From the NCBI GenBank assembly GCA_033675545.1, contig JAWDGP010001486.1:1331501-1395500 (forward strand): a DNA stretch of 64,000 nt, given 5' to 3'. The notes beneath the pieces were generated by a model, which did no database searches, had not been told where the DNA came from, and worked only from the letters and a program-made list of their open reading frames with translations. Made by a program: the position numbers and the translations under genes. Position 1 is the first letter of the stretch, and each line of letters begins with the position of its first letter. Of this stretch, positions 13,838 to 27,200 are shown one piece after another. This stretch comes from Elysia crispata (Eukaryota; Mollusca; Gastropoda; Plakobranchidae).

Positions 13838-15440
13838 ATCCAGTTATAGGAGTATAGAGCAAGATAATAATTTCTCTAGATTTTACATTATAAATCTACC
13901 TGCTATTTTTTGGCTCGCCATCCTTCTCTTTATCTAGATTCTAGATCTGGATCTATGAGAGCGTTTAATGAATTTTTAATTTGCAATGATATTGATAATA
14001 TCTATGTTCGGCCACAAAATTAATTAATTAGTTAAAACTACTTCAGGTTTTTATCTAGATCTAAATCTAGATTACATCTAAGAATCTGAATTATGATGTG
14101 TTCAAATGTAGTGTCCACTGGGAGCCTGTCGTTCTAAAACTGGGCTGTTTTATAACGCAAGTGTTGTCCTAAATGTCGTACGATCTTGTGAAGACTTAGT
14201 GTTCATAGCCGGTGTGTTGACCCCTCGATTTCGGCTAAACCGGATGTTTTTATGCGCAAAAATTTAGAGCCTTGTAGCGCTTGCGCACCATGTTTGCTCC
14301 GCCCATTGAACGCATAGGCCTACGCAACACATGTTTTGTGGACTGGCAGTCACATTGCTCTTTTTTCCACCTTATTTTCTTCCTCTGGACAAAAGTTGTA
14401 AGCAATTCCCAGCAGCCAAATTTCAGAGAAAATTCTCCACGATAGGTCTACTGCAACTAGATCTAACTTTATGAATATAAATTTGATCTAGTGCCTTAGA
14501 ATCCATCTTAAAATATACAGATTTATTTGAGAGTTGTTCTGGCTTTTACATTTCGCGGGCAAGTCGAGGATTAATGTCGCTATAGCTGTACAGCGCACTT
14601 GTGAGAGTGACTGATTGACATCTCTACGTGAACCATTAACTTTCAACGCTGAAGGGATTCCCACTATAATTAAAGCTAAATATAGTTAATTATCCACAGC
14701 CAAATATTTAATAAGCAATAGATGCAACAAGAACAAGCAAGAAAAAGATTTGATCCCGTAAGATATAAAGACTTGTAAATAAATCCTTGTAGATATAATA
14801 CAAGCAAAAGCGATTTCTGTGCTGACCTCTGGAAGGCATGGATCATTTGGCGGGAATAGTCAGTGTCGCAGAATTAAGCATACTCACACATTTGTACGTT
14901 AGAACTAGATCTAGAAATCTAGATTTAGACTGCTCGAGGTGCCTGACACGTTGATCAGTAAATCTATCCGAGATATATTTTTACCAGTTTTTCAACTGGG
15001 AATTGGATAAAAGTGTACCAAATTGAGGTTCCTCAAGTTTAGGATCTAAGACTATTGAGAGTAAGACAAATTACTTAAATTGTATTAGATCTAGATCTGG
15101 CCCAAAGATCAAGAGAATGTTTTAGAGATTGATAATCATTAGGGAGTGGGTATGATGCCATTGATGGCCATGCAGCGAAAATAACCTTGAAAGGTAAACT
15201 TACAAAGGAAAAGAGGGAAGCAGAACACTTTTATTCTGGCTACATAGACATTTTACACACTCTGTAATCATTAATGGTAATCTCATCAAAACTAGAATCC
15301 TAGCTGTACATATGTATAGATCTAGATCAATGATTGGTAAAATAATGTCTGGGGCATCTAGATCTAGAATTCGAGATACATTTACATCCAAAGCTCTATT
15401 TCTTCAAGTTATAGAAATATAGATCCTTGTTCTATATTGA
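13838..15440. repeat. Cluster of CTAGATCT-type palindromes
   Basis: About ten copies or overlapping pairs of TCTAGATC / AGATCTAG occur in 1.6 kb, for example near 13933, 14052, 14456, 14907, 15087, 15318 and 15357. Elsewhere the motif is seen only now and then (for example near 2268, 26848, 38938, 45390 and 56568). The spacing is irregular, so this is not a tandem satellite. It may be a diffuse simple-sequence family of the genome; no function can be inferred. Confidence 0.6.
14846..14856 (+). promoter_or_regulatory. E2F consensus site, candidate CDCA7 promoter
   Basis: TTTGGCGGGAA is a perfect E2F/DP binding consensus. It lies in the CpG-richer stretch upstream of the CDCA7-like gene, 3.4 kb before the first recognised coding exon. 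Human CDCA7 is a known E2F-responsive, S-phase gene, so the site fits the expected control. The transcription start is not known, so the link to this gene is inference. Confidence 0.45.
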
Positions 15441-15884
15441 AGGATTGCAGAGCGAAATCTTACCAATGCAGTTTAAGTGCACATAAATTTATAGGTTCTG
15501 GATAGATATAATTCTGGGGTAAGTTTAACTTTAAGGGCATTTATAAGTTTTAAATATGAGTCACCCTCTATTTTATTATTAGAATCTATATTGAGCAGGG
15601 TACAGAGACAATTGATACCTGTTTAAAGACCTACATGTTCTGTGGTTGAAATTTTTAAAAAAAATGTATGTCAAAGACCAGGAGAGAATGTCATTGAGTT
15701 ACATCTAACTAAGAATTAGAGTGGATTCTTTGTTTATGTAAGTTTGTTCAAGTTCGCTCTCAGTCTCACTGCATTTTATTTTCTGATGTAAAATCCTTTT
15801 TGAATCTAATTTCGTTCCGAGGATGTATGTCAAGGCTGTTAAAGCGCAGCATTTTACTTTCCCTGCTGCACTGTGACGCAGCCT

Positions 15885-15938
15885 GTAACCTGATCGGGTT
15901 ACAAGATCAACTGTAGAGCGGAACGGGGATTCCCCGTT
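15885..15938. other. Two adjacent short hairpins in a CpG-richer patch
   Basis: GTAACC (15885-15890) pairs with GGTTAC (15897-15902) around a 6-base loop. AACGGGG (15922-15928) pairs with CCCCGTT (15932-15938) around a 3-base loop. The surrounding 100 bases are richer in G+C than the neighbourhood. No RNA family is recognised. Confidence 0.3.
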
Positions 15939-16541
15939 TCTGGCAACTCTAGTTATTAGACCTAGTTTTCACACCAAAACATGGAGAAATTAATCTCATA
16001 CATGAAACATTGAAAGAAAGAAGTACAAAAATCAAATAATTTGTTAAATCTATATTTAAACGATAAGAGCAATTGAACAAGTAAATGAATCTGGAATAAT
16101 CTTTAAGCATTAAAATTGTATTTGTCTTAATGAATTTGATATGCTGAACTCAAATATGAAGGTTTTATTCATTGCAAATTAATATTTTTCAACTTCAAGA
16201 TATAAGCATTTTTGTGTTGCCCTAAAATCCCATTAAGCTACAAGTTTCGATTTCTTCGGGAAACATTCAACTGTGAAGCGCGGCGTAAGATGGGCTGATA
16301 TCTGCAATTTAATCCAATTTTTACGAGACATTTCTCAAAAAGTAAAACAATTTTGGAGGATGAATTTTTTTTTTTACAGTGTTATAGTTATATGTTGAAC
16401 TCAACACTCACCAAAGGCATTAGCAAATGGTTCTGGCAGTGTGCTAACAGCTCTGTCTATCTTAATACTCTCAAATTTTTAAAACTGCAAAACTGTCCTT
16501 ACTGCTTTGAGTTTGTTTATTTTAGAATATTAACTTATTGT

Positions 16542-16580
16542 AAAAAAAAAATTTTTTTTTTTTTTTTTTTTGGGGGGGGG
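16542..16580. repeat. A10-T20-G9 homopolymer block
   Basis: Three abutting homopolymers: A (16542-16551), T (16552-16571) and G (16572-16580). The A/T part is self-complementary. The length is likely variable between reads or individuals, and open frames crossing it (16353-16748) should not be trusted. Confidence 0.8.
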
Positions 16581-18218
16581 AGAGGTAGGGCATGGGAAAT
16601 GTGTACAATCAAAGTTTGTAAGGAGCTATTGATAAAGTCTGCACAGTTAGAGAAACTTTCAACTATGCTTCCTCTGTTGCTAGTAAAGGCATCTATCACC
16701 ACAAGGTCTGCAAAGGTCATGGAGCTTTTTATTGCGTTCAGATTCTAACTGCTGCTCCATATTAAACAGTTTCGGTTTGAGGAGAGGCTCCCTAAAATAC
16801 AGGCCAAGTCAGGGAGTGAACAAACTTTTGCATGTTTGAGTTATAGTGATCTACTTCTTTTAACTTTTAGGCATTAGGACAGAATTTGTAATTCAGCCTA
16901 CAGGCCTTACACAACAAAACTCCTTAATCTGCCAAATAGATAAATGATGTAGCTCACTCATCTGTAACTTGGTCCATATTTTAGGAAGTCTCGGTATGAG
17001 GCTAGTAAGGTATTTCTGTAATACACAGTGCTGATTGCGGGTAGTTCATATATATGCACTGGGCGTGTGGAATTATTTTAAAAAGTCATATAAAATCTCT
17101 GAAAAACTCTTTGTACTTGAAGCCTTTATAATTTTTTTATATCAATCTTTTAAATCCAGGGAAACAATTTTGAAGCGATAAAATAGTTTCATTTTGAAAT
17201 ATCCCTATTAAACTTAGGTGTTATGAAAATCATGACTTTTTTCATGTCTTCCACCAAAATTATGAAGAATCACCTGCACCATGTACGCACACTATAATGG
17301 AAAGAAAAAAAAATTTAGTGTTGTATCCGAGAAAATTTCAGCTTTATAATGAGTATATGTTTGATATACTTGGTGTTAATGAGGCCAGAGTTATTGCGAT
17401 CCAAAAATAAGTGAAAATTCCCAATATCAAATTTAATGGCAATGCACTACCATGCATGGGGGACACATGGTTATCGCCTGCCTGACAGGTGATTGGTCTC
17501 TGATCCACCCACCAACTGAAGTTGTCTGTGGTAGGCCATGGGAGCAAACTAAGGTGCCATTTTTTGGGCTATTTTAACAGTTATGATATACATATACTAT
17601 AGCAAAAGAAAAAAATCTACTTCTTCAGAACAAAATCCATAAATTAAAAAAATGTATTATAATATATAGATATGTGTGTGTGGGGATTTGCTTAGTTACT
17701 GTAGTGTTACAGTTAACATAAGTTCCAAGCATGAAATAAAAATGAGAGGTCTCCTCTACATATTCATATATTATATATATGCCATCTTAGTGTTGTGTTG
17801 GGAAACAGCTTTCAGAACTGAAATTCAATTGTCTGCCCTTTTTTTTTTCATTTTTGTTAAAAAATAGTGTATTCTAAGATAACCATTTTAATAGATGGTT
17901 TGGTACAACTCAAACAAATTTAAAGATCATTCACATAGTTATTAGGCATATCTGGAAATAAGCATAAAATTGACATAGGGGCATTTTGCTCTTATTGCTT
18001 TCAGTATTTGTGGAGGTCATCATCTTTAAAATTTAATACAATTTTCGCTTATGAATCATGTTGCTCTCCCCGTCATGTCTTTGAATGTCTTAAGTTAGCT
18101 GTCAGTGCAAAACAAAGGGTAATTTCTTAATTGCATTTGAATGTCATATGAGGCATTTTTGCAAGGTGAATTTTCAATACATGTCGTCATCTTCATTATT
18201 GTTATTTTTTATCCTTAG

Positions 18219-21200
18219 ATTTTGCTGGTCAGCTGAAAAGGCCCACAACGAATATGGTGAGTTGCTATCTAGGATTTTAAGTTAAAAAATTATTTCAAAT
18301 GAACAGGTAACGTTCAAAAACTGGAAATATATATATCAAAAGTATACATCAATCCTCCCATTTGAAGGTAAAATCCACATGGGTCAGGAGTTCATACATT
18401 AGAGATGGTTGTTGATTCAAAAAATAAATCTCATATATTCCAATGTAAATCTTAGCAAGAAATAGAAAAAGTTATGCAAATGGAGATACGTACAGATTGT
18501 TACAAAACTTTTCTAATCATACTGGTCATGGTAGTTCAATGATGCACATTGAGGCTATCTCTTTATTTGAGAGGGTAAAGAAGGAGTAATTTTTCTGCGT
18601 GAATAGAAAATAACATTAATGTGCACTTGAGGCTGATGTGCAGGTTATTCTGTTTATGATTTTATCTAGGGAAAATTTCCTTACTTTTCTTGCTGTAGAA
18701 TTCAAAAGCTCTGAGTGTTAAAAATCCAAGATAGTAGGTATAACAGTCATTCTTTAGTTTCAGTTATGATTCTATTATAGAAAAATATTTTTGTAAAAAA
18801 TGCGCATGAAAATGTTGCTTTTTGCCAAACCAAGGTATGAGTTAAACATAAGTACAGTCGGACCCGCTTAATGAGGAAATTTGGGGAGAAGACTTCTTTT
18901 CTCAATAATCTGGGTTTTCTTGATTTCCTGGGTGCATCAAAAAAAGCACCTCCAGTGTTATTTTGCTCCTGATACCGTTTTCTTTTCTTGCCCAAATGCT
19001 CTCTTAGTGATTCCTCGCTTTATTCTTCCTTTCTTTAGCATGCCTTCTTACCTGAGTTACATAAAAAGGCCCGATTGTCTCCTAAGCCCAGGAAAGCTTG
19101 TTATTCACCTTTTGTGGTTTAATTCATTCATACCATGTGAGAGATGTGCGTTTCAATGGAAAATATTGCAAACAATCTGCTCTCAAAACTTCATGTCGAT
19201 GAAGCCATCTGGAATTTTTTTTTCTGTTTAAACGGGTAACATTTCCTGATTTAGCGATGACGTTGTATAGTAATAATTCCATTCCCCAAATTCTTTCCCG
19301 ATTTGATGGGTCCGACTAATTTTATGCTTTCTGGTTCTATTAGTTTCTTTGGCTTAAGTTGAAATGTAAATTTGTAGAAAGAGTTATTATATGATAGGGA
19401 AATATTAATTTTTCCTTGAGATACTTCCATGACTCTTTTGTTGGTCTCTTCCATTTTGGTCTATGTTAACTTAATTTAGAATGATAAAGAATGGCTTGCT
19501 ACATATTTATTTATCAGGAGGACTTTGAAGGAGCTACGAGCTATGAGGAAATGCGGCGGAGAAATCTGGAGGATAATAAGATAATGGTAATTTTGTTTAT
19601 AATTTTATTCAAGCTCATTACCATTTTACCCTTAATTGTAGTTATCATCTTATTTTGTCGTGCAGAAAATAATTTCAATTAAAGTCTTAATTTTATCAAT
19701 ATCTTACTTTATATGCCTGAGTACTTTAATTTTAGACTTCTTTTTCCTTTTTTTTTTCTGGCAGCTAAAAAAGCTGATGCTTGATAGTGCTTATCTCAAG
19801 CCCATCAAACCTGTTGCTGCTCCTAAGGTTAGTCTTCTATGTTTGTGATCTTCTGGTGTAAAATTGATTTTAACTTTTACCTCCAGCCTGAGAATTTAAA
19901 TGCATAATTCTCAAACGTTATGTTGTAAAAGATGCTCCTTTTTTTTTAATTTATCCTTAGCACAAGCGAAAAGCCCAGAAGAGGATAACTGGAGAAGAAT
20001 CTTTTCTTCGACGTAACCCATCCCGTAATGCTAGAGCTGCACCTGCTCGGTTTGATCTACCCTACACAAGGTCTAGGAGTGGATCTGTCTCATCTTCCAT
20101 GTCTTCAGCATCATCTTCATCCACTTCAAGTCCCACGTCTACTCCAGAGGTCATTAACCTTTTTCTTTTTTTTTTTTTGAAAGTGAATATAACTTATTTT
20201 ACATGAATTCAGCACATATTCAATTTTATTTTAATTTCAAATTTATTGTCTCAAAAGGTGATTTACAAACGTTTTTACAAAGACTCAAGCTTAATTGTCA
20301 AATGATGTTCCTGTTAAAATAAGCCTCTTTTTTTTTACCAGAAACTTGTAGTGAGGTTTGGATTCTTCAAACATTTAAGTGAAAGGTCATCCACTGTTTC
20401 ATCCAATGACTTAGAGGCTGTAAGTTGATCAATTATTGTATGTTTTTTGGTGGGTTTTTTTTTCTCTGTGTTTGTGAAGGGAATTCATGATTTTCTTCAA
20501 TATTTTGTAAACTTTCTTTTTATTTTAGACATATTTTGAATATGTATTAAATTGCATGCCATTTTTTTCAAAGTAAAAAGCTTAATGTGTAAGGTTTGTT
20601 TCACTTTAATGTTTAGATGGTCAAATTTTAAAATTTGACATGTGTTGGCTAGCAAAGAATCACGTGGAAAACTTTTGTACTTTCTCAATCTAATATTATT
20701 TTAAAAAAATGCTTCTCAACACCCATTTTGAAGCTGTGCAAGTGAAATTGGAGAAGAGGGTTTTAAAAAGCCCAATAATATATTGGAATTATACAAAATT
20801 AGTTATCTAACGCAGCTAAACCAACATGGCGTAAGATGTTGTAACTGGACATGCAAGATGAAAGTGATCTAGTTGTATGGCCTAGCATTTCATCATTTAT
20901 TTCTAGGAAAATTTTACATTTTAAATTTTTCTAGGAAAAGGATTTACATCAATAATTTCAATTTTTCAAGTTTATTTCTATTTTTCAGCAAGATCCAGAA
21001 TCTACATCTTGATCTAACTTTAAGTATTAGGTACAGCTCTTTAACATCATAATGGCAAAGTGTCTCTTTTACAAGCAGGTGTGCTGAGAGTGAGGCAGAA
21101 ATATATTATTTTGTGAACTTAGGACATTGGTTTAGTCAATTCTTATCAAATGAAGAGACCATAAGTAAAGGACTAGATGTAATTTTAATTTAAGCTGGAA

Positions 21201-24200
21201 GGGACTCTATTATCTTCTTAATCTGATGTTTGGACGCAACATGTTCTTTTCCCGTGTGACAAAGGAGGCTTTCACTGTTTTTCTCTCCATCTCTTTTGTT
21301 TCCTTTTATTGACTGAAAGTAAAATTTGTCTCTTACAGTACAGAGTGATTTGTTTTACAATAAAAAAAAATCTCGTTAATTGAATTAGCCTAATGTCCTA
21401 TAAACATTAAATTAATTACGTACTTAAGAAAGGATAGGTAACTTATGCCAGATCTATAACATATTTGTTTCTGAATAAGACAAGTTTGGATACTGAAATT
21501 AATTAATTGTATTAATGATCATTTTGAATGAGTACTGGTAGGTCTGCAAGGCATTGACCTTTGGTTATCACAAGTTTAAAAAAAAAAACTATTTTAGACA
21601 TTTATTGGTGCATTGTGGGACATAAAGTTTTATTACTTGATAAGCCGTCATTGATGTGAATACTTTCTCTTATTTAGAATTTCTTAAAATAAAGATATTT
21701 AGTGATTAACAGACATGTTAAGTCACAGTTTGATTCAAAGATACTTCCCACAAAAGACATTGGCAAAGATATTAGACATTGTGTATATTTTCTAGTTTAA
21801 CCTTAAATGGTCTTATTTTTTTCACATAGATGGATGAAGATGAAGGGTTCTCCTTACCGCAGCAAAAACGCAAGCCAAGATTTTTTCATGACACTTTATC
21901 ACCAGAGGAGATAACTCAGGAACATTTGGACATGGTTGCAGTTGTAGTGTCGGAGAAAAAATATGACAGTGTACAAGTAATGCTTTATGGGTGTATTGGC
22001 TTTCATTTTCAATAATCGCATTGACTCATGCAACTTTTAAGAGCATCTACTGGCCCATTAAGCAGACCTCTTTGGTTTGGTCTGATATTGTTTTTCTACT
22101 TTACTGTTTTGATGCAGCATCCCTCCTTACTTGTTTGCCTTGTGATAATGTAAAGTTCTGCGTGTATTTATTTGTATCTGTATAGTTCTATTATTTTTTA
22201 ATAAAATAATTATGCCTTGGTTTTTGTGGCTTTAGCTCAGTGAAAGCCTGAACTAGTCAAACACAAGTCTAGACTCCAAATTTTACTTGCAACTAACTTG
22301 CAATAAAAGCCTATTTAGATGCCACAGGTTTTGAACTAGGTTTAAAAGCTTATTGTCTGTGACAGCATCTCTGTGCTTCTCCCTACCTGAAGGTTAAAGC
22401 AGGGGTAAACCATTTTCTATTTCTCGGAACTCATTATTGAAACTAAGAAATTTTTTTTAAAATTTATGCGACACTTATGGTTTTATTTTGTCATGTTTTT
22501 TGTTTGGTTTTTTTTCCCTCAGGGTACCACTTGTCACCAGTGTAGACAAAAAACAGATGATATGAAAACCATATGTAGATCATCTGACTGTCAGGGTGTA
22601 AGAGGACAGGTGTGTATGCCAAGTGTATTTCTCTCACATTCCTTACACTTGTCCACTCAGATGAAAAGAGTTAGAACCACTCATTAAATTGCCCAGCCAT
22701 TTAATTTTTAGATAATATTCAATTGACTGAACAGATGGAAATCTTGTCATGAATCATTTTTGGAAGAAAAACATTTTGAATACTAGGGTCCAGTGATATG
22801 AGTGATCAGCAAACAGTGGGACTAAGCATAACGTATATGATATTGCCTTTGCAAAGTTAATTTGTTTTAGGCAACTGCCTGATTTCAGGCAGTGGTAAAA
22901 TGGAGAAATTTTTCCAGCTAAAGGCTCAAATTGGGTGCAAATCGATTGCCAACTTATCGCCAAGCCTGAATTCCCCCCAACTTAAAATTTGCGAATTTCA
23001 TCAGTCGCAGCCCAAATTCAGCAATGATTGTCTGAATTTGGACATCTTCCTTAACAGCTCTTTTTCTCATTTGTGATAGGTTCTCAATCTTTTTACATTT
23101 GTTTCCATCTCTTCTACAATAACTGTAGATCCTAGTATGCTATATCATATGATCTTGCTATTTCTGCAAAATTCTGCATCCCACTTGATTCCAATACAAT
23201 AAGAACCTTAAGTCAAGGTCTTATGAGTAGATATTTTTGTTGTTTCGGATCTTTTGCACAGATTTAAACTGCAGTGAAATCTTGAAAAAAAAATAGAGAC
23301 TAAATTTAGATTTTGAGAAGACTGATAGAACTCAAAGGGTACTGATAAATTGTAATGCACTGACTGGAATAGGACAATAGTTCTAGATGCCAGACACACT
23401 AGGCATGAAGCTTGCAACTGTGTAACTAGGAGAAGTTGGGGGGAAGAACAAATTATGCGACAAGCAGTTTTTTGTAGTGGAATATATTTTTGGCAGTGAA
23501 TTCCTCGAGGGTCTTCCTGACTTTCAATTCTCAAGGCCCATCGCCTATCCCATGCAGTCAGGGCGATTTAGCCTCTGTCCTACTTTCCTCCCCTTTCACT
23601 TGGTGTGAACAGTGCACATGAATACATGATTATTATGAGAATAATTCATTACTGTGTTATAATTGAGAGCCATTCATACACTAAGTGTGGCCATCTCGTC
23701 CATTTTACTGTTAATTACTATCATTTTCAAAGTGTGTGTTTTGAGTATACTGACTACATATTAAAAAAATTGTCGGGGCACTAAAAGTACATGTATTTAG
23801 TGGAAGTGTGATATTTATGTGGTATATTTTTTTATCTGGAGACTTCTGTATCACAATTAGTATATATTCAAATTTAATTTTTTTTTATACTTATTCTTTT
23901 CATTGGCATTGAAATTGTTTTAATGAAATCGTCTTCTGGATCTATAGAGGAGAGGGGGATGCTTTTAATTTCAACATGTCATATGACTCATTGACTGTGA
24001 CTGCTGCGCTATGGTAAAGTAGTGATTTATTTTAAATTCAGAAAGATACACCTGACTATACTTTTGAAATAACCCTTAACTATATTGTTCCCTACAATGG
24101 TTTTGTGATTTTTTTTGCATTTCTGCTTAATTGTAAATTTTTCTCCTTCAGTTTTGTGGTCCTTGTTTGAGAAACCGCTATGGGGAGGATGCCAAAGTTG

Positions 24201-27200
24201 CTCTAAAAGATCCTGTGAGTACAAATTAACCGTTTTGTCTGCTGCTGCAGAGTTTGATGAGTCGATTTCAACTTCTGAAAATACAGACGATTCACTGTCT
24301 TGGAAGTTTACTGCTCTTTCACTTAATCATATACAGTATTAATTTGTAAAGTAAACACTAAACCAATGTTTAGATCACTTGCTAGAATGACAGTGAAAAG
24401 ATAGTTGTTTCACTTATTTTTTTTTTAGATTTTGTTGACTGGAGTCTAACAGCAAGAATACTCTCATTTGCCTATAGAAGCACAACACAGATGCCTATAA
24501 CAGTAAAAGTAGAGTAATGATTCTTGTCCACTGTACATGTCAGTGTCTTTGTTTCAATGTCCTCAATATAACAGCATGCAAACAATCTCTCCATTTCATT
24601 TGTTCTATTAAGTTCCATTCAATGTGTTAATCACTAACTATACATATCACCAATATAGGTTAACAACTCAGAGACACTGATAGCTTTTTTGTCCGCTAGT
24701 ATAGGCTTCGGCAGAATCACCCTTTAAAGCAACACCAATTGTCCCATCTGACTGTATTTTCAGTGAAACTTATACATTTTATAAAGAAATAAATCTCTGT
24801 ATTAATTAAAATAAGAGGGGGCCTCTTATTTTACTTCATTTTTTTTCCTTCTAAAATTTACTGGCACTTAATCATCAATGGGCTCCGCTGCAGTTTATTT
24901 TATTTAAATTGTTTGGCAAAATTTGCGTAGTAACGATATCATTGAAATTTATTTTATGGAAGATTGATTGAAATCAACAAGAGTTATTGACTAGAGTCTA
25001 GATGTATCTATATTTTAAATATTTCAAGCAGATAAGTGTCAAAGAGTAAATGATATTGAGGGATGAGATAAGGTATATTAATCATGTCAGATATTCATGA
25101 TATCATGTCTGGAAATCAGTGATCTAGCTGTAAAACTTAAAAATCATAGATGTAAGCAATTGGGGCCTTTGTTCATTTCACTCTCACAGGTTAGCTAAAG
25201 CCCATAAAATAGCTATCTGACAAAAGGTACATTGAGTGTGAAAAAGATTAAAACTTTAGCTTTTGTCCTCTGATCTCAAACTATAACCAGTATTACAAGG
25301 GGAAAAGATGTAGTGCTTAAAAAGAATTTGGGATTGGAGCTGTTGATTTTTTATTTATGTCTTTTTCTTTTTGATTATCTCTTATCACAGGATTGGATAT
25401 GTCCACCTTGTCGGGGAATTTGCAATTGTAGTTTTTGTCTGAAGAAAAAGGGCAGATGCTGCACAGGCATTCTCATCCATGCAGCTCGTGAGCATGGGTT
25501 CAGTGATGTCAGCTCATATCTTGAAAGGTTTGTTACAATTCCTTAGATTTAACTTTAAGAGGTTCTGTGTCTTGAAATCTCTGTGTTACTTTGCTTAATG
25601 TGGTATTCACTTGGCAATAAAGTGCTTCAGCTATGTGAATATGTGATTTAACATAGTAAATTCAAGCGTTTTTGCTTGAATTCTTTTTAAAAAATTAAAT
25701 TCAAGAGAATATGCCATAAGGTTGAAAGGCTATATATGTTTTAAGCTCTTCATTTTTATTTAATTACTTCACTTAATTTCTTTCCAGATTATACTTTCAT
25801 AATTCTCCTTTAAATTTGCACGTCGATCATAAGTTGGTATATTTGGGGTATGTATTGTAGAATCTACTTCAAACATTTTTTTATGTTTGTGCTTTGGAGT
25901 TAAAAAACTGGAACAGGCTTGTTAGGATCAAATATATATATCTCTTTTTTTCTTTGCAATCCTTACCATTTATTTTAGTTGGCTCAAAAAATTAAAGCCG
26001 TTTGTTAAAAATCATTACTTCTCTTCCATTCAACCCCTTTGTGACAGAGGTATTTTCAATTGCCATGATGGGGCTTTTCTGATTCGAAAGTGGTATGATT
26101 CTCAACATCACTGAATTCAATTACGAAACCAGATTTTAAATTGCTTTGCTGTTAGTGCCTCTTTAACACAGTATAAACACGCCATCACTTTAGTTGCAGC
26201 GCATTGGCCCCAGTCAAGCGAAAAATAGGTCACAGGGTTGGGGTCATCCATCCAATGCGAGTTCAAGGTTGGCGTCACTGCTAGCATGCATCAGTCTTTT
26301 GTCATAATAGTTCATTTTAATACGATCTGCAAGCTTTGTTTATCTTTTCATTTGATCATTCACTCGTTTTTAAAAAAAAATTATAAAAATAGCTTTGATA
26401 GAAGCTTTTATATCAGTCATTTAAAAAGTTTGAAAAATGACCTGATTACTGAGCTAATTAACGTGATTAATTGACTGCTATTTGACAATCGGCTCCATAG
26501 AACTTGAAAAAAATGTTACTGCCAATAAGACAAAATATTTTTCTAAACATTCACGCAAAAATCATATCCTCAGCACAAAAATTGTGTCTGTGAGCTTGGT
26601 CCAAACATAAATCTTTTTAATTATTACTACAGCGTCCATCGAGTTAAAATATCCAAACAAGGAACAATGGCGAATAATAAAACACATTTTATCATTGGTG
26701 TTTTTGAACTATCTGTTGTGGCTGACCAGAGGGTTTGATAGGTGTTGATGAAGCTGTGGGTGTATTTGGAATGGAGAGTGTTTGTTACTTGTTAGAAGTC
26801 ATGTCTATGACTGTTGCGCTGATAAATCATGTTTTGTGGTAAGTTTTTCTAGATCTATGTTCTATACCTCTGTCGATGTTACTTCCACTGTCTGTGCGTC
26901 TGTTAGTGGTGCATCTGTGTGATCGTTTTCTTAATTGTCTCTAGTGGGGGGAAGTGTCTATGTGGTCTCTATTTTCATGCTGATATAACTGGTGGAAATC
27001 TTCTTTATCTGTCTCTTTGCTGTCACTGGGCCTGCTGATATCTACTACAGTACTAGTCCTACGCTGATTTTGTTATCTGTATGGCTATCTGTCATCGTTT
27101 CAATTGTGTCTGTAAGTATAAGTAGTGTAGTGTGGGCGTATCAATCTGTAAAAACTAAATAGTGGCTAGTGGTATTAGTGTCTGGGTGGGTTTTATTTTC

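Larger units (their letters stand above)
10681..18218. other. Intergenic / 5' noncoding region between PNPO and CDCA7
   Basis: PNPO (minus) and the CDCA7-like gene (plus) diverge from this 7.5-kb interval, which should hold both promoters and any 5' noncoding exons. No coding exon could be supported here. Open frames such as 11338-11685 (minus), 12601-12813 and 13245-13436 show no domain and no splice context. The 13.6-16.0 kb part is richer in CpG than the rest and holds the candidate sites listed separately. The missing 5' exon or exons of the CDCA7-like gene are expected here but were not found. Confidence 0.5.

Noticed and set aside
14838-14956. ATG at 14838 as the CDCA7 start codon
   Set aside because: The frame runs to a stop near 14956 and contains no donor that would join the phase of the exon at 18219.
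16353-16748. 131-residue plus-strand open frame
   Set aside because: It crosses the A10-T20-G9 homopolymer block and has no homology; its length is a chance effect.
18881-19231. 116-residue plus-strand open frame
   Set aside because: It lies inside the MITE in the CDCA7 intron and resembles no transposase.
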